Below, in pieces: positions 47,910-53,906 of a stretch of DNA of 53,906 nucleotides (positions within the stretch are counted from its first letter, which is position 1; the number at the start of each line of letters is the position of its first letter). A program made the position numbers and the translations under genes. Below the pieces are notes generated by a model. The model did no database searches. It worked only from the letters and a program-made list of their open reading frames with translations, and was not told the DNA's origin. Source of the DNA: an uncultured Clostridia bacterium (GTDB lineage Bacteria; Bacillota; Clostridia; TANB77; CAG-508); assembly GCA_944392105.1 (NCBI GenBank), contig CALXVM010000013.1, positions 1 through 53,906 on the forward strand, in the 5' to 3' direction.

Positions 47910-48679
47910 TGTATTTCAATTAAATTATTCATTGTGTAATAGCCAGACGATTTATCGGAAATAAATTTAGCAGCTTTTAAAGCACCTTTTGCATAAACTG
48001 CTCTAGAATATGCGATATGCTTTATTTCCAAACTTTCGTCATCACTAAAAAACAAAACGCTGTGCTCTCCAACAATATTACCGCCTCTTACAGAAGAAAA
48101 GCCAATTTCATTTTTTTCACGTTTTTGTCTATGGTCATGCCTATTAAAAATATAAGTATATTTGTTACCAGATTTTCTGTTTATACTGTCTGCCAGCATT
48201 ATAGCGGTACCGCTTGGAGAATCTAATTTGCTATTATGATGTGTCTCTACAATTTCAATATCGTCGTTAGCTAAAAGTGTAGCTAAATTTGCAACAGTAT
48301 TTTTCATAATGTTAATATCAAAAGACATGTTGGCCGATTGAAAAATAGGGATGGTTTTGCTATAAGCTATAATTCTAGATTGTTCTTCCTTAGAAAAACC
48401 AGTTGTAGCAATAACTATTGGAATTTTAAATTGATTAGCAAAATCAAGAATTTTAAAACTAGCTTCAGGAACCGAAAAATCTATAATTACATCAGGTTTA
48501 TTATCTAAAGAAATAAAATTAGAAAGCTCTAATATGGATGAGAAAATTCTATAATTACAGTTTTCTTTTTTATTTCTGTCTAAACCTCCAAACAAATAAA
48601 AATCACTACTTTTGGAAACTAATTTAATAACTTCTTGACCCATTTTTCCATTAGATCCATTTACAAAAATACGTAACAT
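47906..48679 (-). CDS. dapB: 4-hydroxy-tetrahydrodipicolinate reductase
   Basis: Reduces the DapA product in the diaminopimelate/lysine pathway, which also feeds dipicolinate in spores. GSNGKMGQE dinucleotide-binding loop (8-16), ATTGFSKEE, FQSANMSFDIN, and the substrate motif ETHHNSKLDSPSGTA. 257 aa. SD AGGAGGGG. The 3' end overlaps the DUF4363 stop by four bases. Confidence 0.96.
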   Translation of the reverse strand: MLRIFVNGSNGKMGQEVIKLVSKSSDFYLFGGLDRNKKENCNYRIFSSILELSNFISLDNKPDVIIDFSVPEASFKILDFANQFKIPIVIATTGFSKEEQSRIIAYSKTIPIFQSANMSFDINIMKNTVANLATLLANDDIEIVETHHNSKLDSPSGTAIMLADSINRKSGNKYTYIFNRHDHRQKREKNEIGFSSVRGGNIVGEHSVLFFSDDESLEIKHIAYSRAVYAKGALKAAKFISDKSSGYYTMNNLIEIH

Positions 48680-48929
48680 TATTATTTACCCCTCCTAAAA
48701 ATAATAATAAGAAACTACAAAAATTAATAGCAACAAAATAGCAGTAAAATAACAGTAAAACAGCAGCAAAAAATAATGGTAAAGCAAAAATAGTAAAGGT
48801 AATAAAAAAGAATAACAACAAAGCTGATGTGTCCCCAATTTCCCAAATCGGGAAGTTGGGACCTGTCCCTAATTTCCAACAAAAATAGGTAAAAGAAAAA
48901 TCTTTTACCTATATATATGCAATATGCAA
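48680..48929. other. dapB-HD gene gap: purine-rich tract and palindromic repeat copy 6
   Basis: A CAGTAAAA/CAGCAAAA-rich low-complexity tract (48720-48810) precedes a repeat copy (48823-48877: CTGATGTGTCCCCAATTTCC, CAAATCGGGAAGTTGGGACC, TGTCCCTAATTTCC). That copy is nearly identical to the second half of copy 5. Confidence 0.8.
48885..48912 (-). terminator. terminator of the HD-domain gene (minus strand)
   Basis: ATAGGTAAAAGA and TCTTTTACCTAT form a 12-bp stem around AAAA. On the minus strand the stem is followed by TTTTTGTTGG. Confidence 0.75.
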
Positions 48930-49481
48930 TTAAAAAATTCTAAATATAAAAAGTCCTAGAAAAACATATGCGTATCTATATATTCGAGAATTAGTTATTC
49001 TATTTCTACAATTCATAAAAGTTTCGGCAGTTGCACTGTATTTATCCATACAAGAAACTATAAAAGCTTCTTTAGTTTTTGGAAATTTTAAGGTAACAGG
49101 CCACATATGGTTTCTAATTATATCTTTTTCGGTATCATTTAGATTAAATATTTTAGATGCATTTTTTAAAGCGATTCTTGGATGTGCCCAAGCATGAACA
49201 CCTTTTTCGTTAATGTCTGCAGGAGAAGTGGTATGCCAGTCATATAAAAATAAATCATGAAGCATTGCACCTCGTACAGCAGATTTATAATCTAATTTTA
49301 ATTTTTTACAAATTAAATAAGTGTAATATGCAACATAATAACAATGTGTATAGCAAGATATTTCGCCATGTTGTATGTAATTATGCATTTGTTTAACTGT
49401 TTCATTAGATAATATATCACTCAAAATTTCATTAAATTCTGTGCATTTTTCTATGTTTTTATTAAGATTATCCCCGTTCAT
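48930..49481 (-). CDS. HD-domain phosphohydrolase, substrate unknown
   Basis: 183 aa. H46 (SCYTHCYYVAYYT), H75-D76 (GAMLHDLFLYDWH), H100/H125 and D146 (VSCMDKYSA) give the HD ligand set. C-terminal YRYAYVFLGLFIF is hydrophobic. It lies between dapA and dapB on the same strand, but no family link to lysine synthesis is known to me. Confidence 0.88.
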   Translation of the reverse strand: MNGDNLNKNIEKCTEFNEILSDILSNETVKQMHNYIQHGEISCYTHCYYVAYYTYLICKKLKLDYKSAVRGAMLHDLFLYDWHTTSPADINEKGVHAWAHPRIALKNASKIFNLNDTEKDIIRNHMWPVTLKFPKTKEAFIVSCMDKYSATAETFMNCRNRITNSRIYRYAYVFLGLFIFRIF

Positions 49482-49549
49482 CTTTTGCTCCTTTTTTATA
49501 AATTAATTATAGCATAAATTATTGGACGATTGTAGATATTAATAAAAAA

Positions 49550-50441
49550 TTAATTTTTTTTAGCGAAATTTTCAATAATATGTTGTAAATTTTCTTTGCC
49601 TGTTTCTGACATTTCTACAAGTGGAAGCCTTGGCTTTCCAAAGTTAAATCCAAGTATATTAAGAGCTTCTTTTATAGGAATAGGGTTTACCTCGCTAAAT
49701 AATGCATTTATTAAACTTAAGCTATTTAGTTGAGCCTTTAAAGCTTCTTTGTGCTTGCCACTTAAGTAATTTATAACCATGTTGTGAACATACTTAGGAT
49801 AAATGTTAGATAAAACAGAGATTACACCTAACCCACCAAGTGACAAAATAGGGAGTACTTGGTCGTCGTTTCCGGAATATATATTTAAGTTATCTCCACA
49901 CAATTCGGTAATTTTTGCAACTTGAGAAATATTTCCACTTGCTTCTTTTACAGCTACTATGTTTTCAATTTTAGACAATTCTAAATAAGTTTCTGGAGTG
50001 ATGTTTAAACCGGTTCTACTTGGAACATTGTACAAAATTATAGGTAAGCTTACAGAATTTGCAATAGCTGTATAATGCGAAACTAATCCCTGTTGAGTAG
50101 TTTTGTTATAATATGGAGTTACTACAAGAAGTCCGTCAGCACCTACTGTTTCTGCGTATTTAGAAAGTTCAATAACATTTGCAGTATTATTACCGCCGGT
50201 CCCTGCTATAACAGGTATTCGTTTATCTACAATATCAACAGTAAATTTTATTAAATCTTCTTTTTCAGTATTAGACATTGTAGAAGACTCGCCAGTAGTA
50301 CCACACACAATTATAGCATCTGCACCTTGAACTATTTGAAACTCTACAAGTTTTTTGTATTCTTCAAAATTTATTCCTCTTTCATCGAAAGGTGTAGCTA
50401 TTGCAGTACCGGACACCTTTAAAAATTATTTTCTTAGACAT
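49550..50441 (-). CDS. dapA: 4-hydroxy-tetrahydrodipicolinate synthase (single-base frameshift near the start)
   Basis: Condenses pyruvate and aspartate semialdehyde. Schiff-base Lys in VAVKEASGN and Tyr in ILYNVPSRTG are present; GTTGESSTMS is intact. The open frame begins with GTG at 50416 (GTG TCC GGT ACT), but the good SD (AAAGGAGG) serves an ATG at 50439-50441 in another frame. That frame reads MSKKIIFKG and needs one G removed near 50414 to continue as SGTAIATPF, the normal DapA start. So the gene most likely begins at 50441 and carries one extra base. Confidence 0.95.
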
Positions 50442-50471
50442 AAAATACCTCCTTTAAATAAGATTTTAAAA

Positions 50472-51479
50472 TTATTGCAGACAAATTAGGTCTTTTAGAA
50501 TTTGCACTGCGTTAGTGGCAGCACCTTTTCTAATGTTATCTGCTACAACCCAAAGATTTAAACCGTTATTAATGCTGTTATCTCGTCTAATTCTACCTAC
50601 ATAAACATTGTTATACCCAGATACATTAATAGGCATAGGGTATTGAGGAGTATTAATTACTTTAATACCAATAGAAGCACTTAATATATCTAATACATCT
50701 CTTAAATAAAAAGAATTTTCAAATTCAATATTTATACTCTCTCCGTGGCAATTTCTAACAGGAACTCTAACAGCAGTAGCGGTAATACTTAAGTTAGGTT
50801 TCTTTAATATTTTTCGTGTTTCATTTATCATTTTCATTTCTTCTTTTGTGTACAAATTATCTTCAAAAACATCAATTTGTGGTATGCAGTTATCAAAAAT
50901 TTCATAATCAAATTTTTCTAAATTATAAGAATATAAAGGGTTAAAATGCTTTTTTATACCATTTTCATAGTCATTTAAAGCTTTTTTACCTGCACCAGAC
51001 ACAGCTTGATATGTTGAATAAACAATTCTTTTAATTTTATATGCATCATCTAAAGGTTTTAATACAACAACAGCTTGAATTGTAGAACAATTTGGATTGG
51101 CAATTATACCTTTGTTTTTTAAAATTTCTTCCGGGTTTACTTCAGGTACAACTAAAGGAACATCTTTATCCATTCTAAAAGCACTACTATTATCAATTAC
51201 AATACAGCCAGTAGAAGCGGCAATAGGAGCAAAATGCTTTGAAGTAGTCGCACCAGCAGAAAATATAGCAAAATCAAAATGCTCATCTTTAAATGAATTT
51301 TCAGTTAACTCTTTAACTATGTAATCTTTACCATTAAAGTGTATTTTTGTTCCCGCAGATTTACTAGAAGCAAATAATACATAATTAGAAATAGGAAGCT
51401 TAAACTCTTCTAAAACTTTTAAAGCAGTTCTTCCAACTAAACCAGTCGCACCGACAAGTGCTAATTTATAATCTTTCAT
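50472..51479 (-). CDS. asd: aspartate-semialdehyde dehydrogenase
   Basis: Makes aspartate semialdehyde from aspartyl phosphate with NADPH. Rossmann GATGLVGRT (10-18), catalytic Cys in NPNCST (C131), base His in RNCHGE (H245), and YQAVSGAGK. 335 aa. It leads the minus-strand asd-dapA-HD-dapB group; the dapA start lies 30 bp downstream. Confidence 0.96.
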   Translation of the reverse strand: MKDYKLALVGATGLVGRTALKVLEEFKLPISNYVLFASSKSAGTKIHFNGKDYIVKELTENSFKDEHFDFAIFSAGATTSKHFAPIAASTGCIVIDNSSAFRMDKDVPLVVPEVNPEEILKNKGIIANPNCSTIQAVVVLKPLDDAYKIKRIVYSTYQAVSGAGKKALNDYENGIKKHFNPLYSYNLEKFDYEIFDNCIPQIDVFEDNLYTKEEMKMINETRKILKKPNLSITATAVRVPVRNCHGESINIEFENSFYLRDVLDILSASIGIKVINTPQYPMPINVSGYNNVYVGRIRRDNSINNGLNLWVVADNIRKGAATNAVQILKDLICLQ

Positions 51480-51965
51480 AAAATCACCTGCTTAATAATA
51501 TGCTTAATTTGAAAAAATAGTGACTTGTCAGTGGGGCTTGTCAATGGGGACGGGGATTTTTGACAACCTAAGTTCCAGAAGCACACAATATATTTAAACG
51601 TACGAAACTATCAATGTACTTTATGTATGTTGATAGGTTTTAAAATGCACCCAAAAATGCAATCAAAATGTAATGCAAATGTAATATAAAAGAAACAAAA
51701 ATCTCATAATGAGATGAAATAATAATGTCACAAGATGAGATAAACAAGAAAAGGTTGTTCCTATTTTGAATTTGGTAATCATTAATAAAATAACTTAAAT
51801 AATCATTATAGTAACTTAAATAGAATTAGCGAAAGTATTTATAAATATAAGTTAGGACAATTTAAAATTTACAAATAAAACTTATAATTGCTAAGCAATT
51901 ATATAAAAAAGTAAAAAGTGATTAAAAAACAAAAAAATGGGAATAATAACAAAAGAAAGAAAAAG
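51480..51965. other. intergenic region upstream of variable locus 2
   Basis: It contains TTGTCAATGGGGACGGGG..TTTTTGACAA (51538-51564), an inverted repeat related in style to the GGGACAGGTC family. It also has a copy of the locus 1 terminator hairpin (51606-51638, AACTATCAATGTACTTTATG). A direct repeat AATAACTTAAATA / AGTAACTTAAATA near 51785-51825 and AT-rich sequence follow. There is no gene. The terminator copy suggests that another variable gene once preceded locus 2. Confidence 0.6.
51606..51641 (+). terminator. terminator hairpin, second copy, upstream of locus 2
   Basis: Same AACTATCAATGTAC / GTATGTTGATAG hairpin as at 12268, with one base changed near the foot (TAGGTTTT). It now lies between asd (divergent) and the variable gene, with no gene to terminate. 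Confidence 0.7.
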
Positions 51966-51979
51966 TAGGAGGAAGAAAG

Positions 51980-53612
51980 ATGAGAGTAGGAACAAGAAAA
52001 AGAACAGGATTAGAAAGTACTAAACTATTACAAAAACACAATAAGAATAACAAGCGGAATAACACTAATAGCACTAGTATTTACTATTGTAATATTATTG
52101 ATATTAGCAGGAATAACAATAAGTTTAGTATTTAGTGAAAATGGAATAATAGCGAAAGCAAGAGAGGCAGCAGAAAAAACAAATCAAGCAGTAATAAATG
52201 AACAAGCCCAAATGAACGATGTAACAGCCGCAATGGAGAATATGTTAAATGGTGCAGGTGGAAGCGGAACAACACCGGAAGAGCCTGAGCCAGAGGAACC
52301 AGCAAATGATGGAAACTATAGTGAAACAAAAGGAGTAAATACACCAAAATTAACAGCGGAGATGGAGCCAATAAAATATGATGCAGAAAATAGTAGATGG
52401 GTAAAAGCAGATAAGACATCAAATGATTGGTATAATTATAGTGCAGGAGAATGGGCAAATGTAGTAATAGGAGGACAATTTGACGGAAGCGGAGTATTAA
52501 ATGAAAGTGCAGATGGATATAGTATGTTTGTGTGGATACCAAGATACGCATATAATATAACAAGTGGGTATCATTCAAATGCAGCAGGAACAATAGACGT
52601 AGTATTTTTAAAAGGAACAAGTGATGAAATAGGAAGTAGCGCAGAAGCAGCAGGAAAAAGTATAGTAAGTTATAGTGAAGCAAGTGCGAACGGAGTAAGT
52701 ACACATAAATTTGTAGAAGAAAAATATGTAGTACACCCAGCATTTGTAGGAGATGCAAACTTAGGAGGAGGCTATGGAAATAATAGTGGAGCAAGCGATA
52801 ATGGAATAAGCGGAATATGGGTAGCAAAATTCGAAGCAAGCCCAGAAGGAGCGACAACAGATGTATCAAATAGTCAATATAATGGAACAGAAAAGAAATT
52901 ACAAGTAAAACCAGGAGTAAGTAGCTGGAGAAGTATAACAATAAGTAATGCGTATGATGTATGTAAAGCATATAATGAGACATTAAATAGCCATTTAATG
53001 AAAAATAGCGAATGGGGAGCAGTAGCGTATTTAAGCAGAAGCGAATATGGAAGAGACGATGAAGTATGGATAAATAATAGTAGTAGTTTCATAACAGGCT
53101 CAGCAGGAAATAGTGTGAGTGCAAGTAGTAATACAGGAACAGATACAAATTATAAAAGCGAACAAGGAGTACATGCAAGTACAACAGATAATGTGTATGG
53201 AATATATGACATGAGTGGAGGAACATGGGAAAGAGTAGCAGCATACGTAGATAATAAAAATTCAAGTTTAACAAGCTATGGAAATAGTCTATATACAAGC
53301 ACAGATGCAAAGACAAAGAATGTATATACGGCAGGAAACGAAGATACAAGGTTATCACACTATAATGCAAATACGAGCAAGTATGGAGATGCAATATATG
53401 AGACATCGAGCGGAACGTACAATTCAAGCGGCGATTCTAATCAACAATCGTGGTTCGACGATTACTCTAACTTTCCGTATTCGAGCGGTCCTTTCTTCTC
53501 ACGCGGAGGCTATTACGACGATGGTTCTGGTGCTGGCGTGTTCTTTTTCTACAACTACAATGGCGGTAGCGACAGCAATCTCTCGTTCCGTCCGGTCTTG
53601 GTCGCACTTTAA
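51980..53612 (+). CDS. pilin-like surface protein with hypervariable FGE/C-type-lectin tail (locus 2; frameshift near 5' end)
   Basis: The natural start is the ATG at 51980 behind GTAGGAGGAAGAAAG. It reads MRVGTRKRTGLESTKLLQK, then runs off frame at CAAAAACACAATA near 52036. Removing one base gives TIRITSGITLIALVFTIVIL, then LILAGITISLVF, the pilin-like helix. Without correction the only start is a TTG at 52098 inside that helix (504 aa). An acidic PEEPEPEEP linker leads straight to the FGE/C-type-lectin-like domain (MFVWIPRYAYNI, HPAF, GIWVAKFEAS, VYGIYDMSGGTWERVAAYVD), with no Ig-like modules. It ends SFRPVLVAL after the putative VR. Confidence 0.85.
53448..53606 (+). other. putative DGR variable region (VR), locus 2
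   Basis: 159 bases in frame, about 52% G+C by hand count in a strongly AT-rich gene. It is the counterpart of 11914-12070. Variable codons include TTC, GAC, TAC, AAC, TAT, GGT, TTT and AAT at sites where locus 1 has TAC, AGC, TGC, ATC, AGT, CTT, TCT and GAT. The framework SGPFF-RGG-Y-DGS-AGVF-F and the 3' CGTTCCGTCCGGTCTTGGTC are identical. Confidence 0.75.
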
Positions 53613-53695
53613 CGTGACCTTGAACCTTGATATTTGTAAATCGGCACAAAAAATAAATATCTCTTATGGCAGATTACGGGCAGAAATTTAAAATG

Positions 53696-53789
53696 GGGTA
53701 TTGTATAATTCAGTGTGTGAAATAAAAAGTAGGGTATTGTATAATTCAGTGTGTGAAATAAAAAGTAGCACACTGAATTTTTTGTGTGC
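53696..53789. repeat. duplicated 36-bp unit and hairpin downstream of VR locus 2
   Basis: GGGTATTGTATAATTCAGTG + TGTGAAATAAAAAGTA occurs twice in tandem (53696-53731 and 53732-53767), then GCACAC-TGAATTTTTT-GTGTGC (53768-53789). The second unit plus GCACACTGAATT matches the inverse of the locus 1 hairpin (12198-12255), so the two loci carry the same element in opposite orientation. Confidence 0.85.
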
Positions 53790-53803
53790 AGAAGGAGGTA
53801 ATA

Positions 53804-53839
53804 ATGAAAGAACTAACATTAAATGATTGGGGTTTGTAA
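53804..53839 (+). CDS. 11-codon mini-ORF with strong SD
   Basis: GAAGGAGGTAATA precedes ATG; the peptide is MKELTLNDWGL, then TAA. No continuation is visible in any frame. It could be a leader peptide or the start of a gene truncated by rearrangement. A partial terminator hairpin copy (53889 onward) follows. Confidence 0.3.
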   Translation: MKELTLNDWGL

Positions 53840-53888
53840 TTATTTTTGTGTAATTTCATATATCCTTATGATAAAATTGTATAAATTT

Positions 53889-53906
53889 AACTATCAATGT
53901 ACTTTA
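53889..53906 (+). terminator. terminator hairpin, third copy, cut by window edge
   Basis: AACTATCAATGTACTTTA, identical to the left half of the hairpin at 12268. The right half lies beyond the window. Confidence 0.6.

Noticed and set aside
52132..53427. Long minus-strand open frames opposite variable gene 2
   Set aside because: Same compositional mirror effect; poly-Leu/His content and no start signals.
52098..53612. TTG at 52098 as the true start of variable gene 2
   Set aside because: It lies inside the pilin-like helix; the SD and conserved-looking N-terminus point to the ATG at 51980 with a frame break.

Overview
The window is a low-G+C chromosome segment from a spore-forming member of the Clostridia, probably an uncultured gut-type lineage. 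The grounds are the AT-rich codon use, strong AGGAGG ribosome-binding sites, a ger germination operon plus spoVT and spoIVA, zinc-binding (CxxC) forms of ribosomal proteins S14, L36, S4 and L24, and a long-form L17. There are no rRNA genes, tRNA genes, CRISPR arrays or complete transposons.

Layout. 0-4 kb: a 33-bp tandem repeat, a membrane-anchored cyclophilin, pgsA and ligA. 3.9-8.5 kb (minus strand): a four-gene germinant-receptor operon in the order A-B-C-small D-like protein. 9.1-12.1 kb: a small membrane protein followed by a large pilin-like surface protein with a C-type-lectin/FGE-like tail. 12.3-13.1 kb: degraded mobile DNA and a small HTH regulator. 13.3-15.6 kb: a Lys-rich membrane protein, remA, rpoZ and gmk. 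15.6-32.3 kb: the S10-spc-alpha ribosomal superoperon with secY, adk, map, infA and rpoA; rpmD (L30) is missing from its usual place. 32.4-38.8 kb: ccdA, an anchored thioredoxin, a probable MqsR-like/Panacea toxin-antitoxin pair, recD2 and comFC. 38.9-43.7 kb: a lone KAP-type NTPase, spoVT, a small internally repeated protein and spoIVA. 43.9-47.9 kb: glmU, a Cys-rich membrane peptide, a YvlD/holin-4-like protein and a DUF421-DUF4363 pair. 47.9-51.5 kb (minus strand): asd-dapA-HD phosphohydrolase-dapB (diaminopimelate/lysine synthesis). 52.0-53.6 kb: a second pilin-like protein with the same kind of tail.

Main discovery. The 3' ends of the two pilin-like genes (11914-12070 and 53448-53606) are short G+C-rich blocks. 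They are nearly identical at some codons and heavily substituted at others. The substituted codons almost all end in C or T and differ at codon positions 1 and 2. This is the signature of diversity-generating-retroelement (DGR) variable regions copied from a template with AAC/AAT codons. Each block is followed by the same hairpin element and then by the same terminator hairpin. No reverse transcriptase or template repeat is in the window, so the retroelement would act from elsewhere in the genome. The encoded proteins would be pilin-anchored, hypervariable surface lectins.

Two cross-cutting observations. A family of palindromic intergenic repeats (core GGGACAGGTC) sits at gene ends and supplies the last codons (Gly-Asn-stop) of three genes. 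Four genes (both pilin-like genes, recD2 and dapA) each look broken by one extra base outside any long homopolymer, which suggests insertion-type sequencing error rather than four independent pseudogenes.
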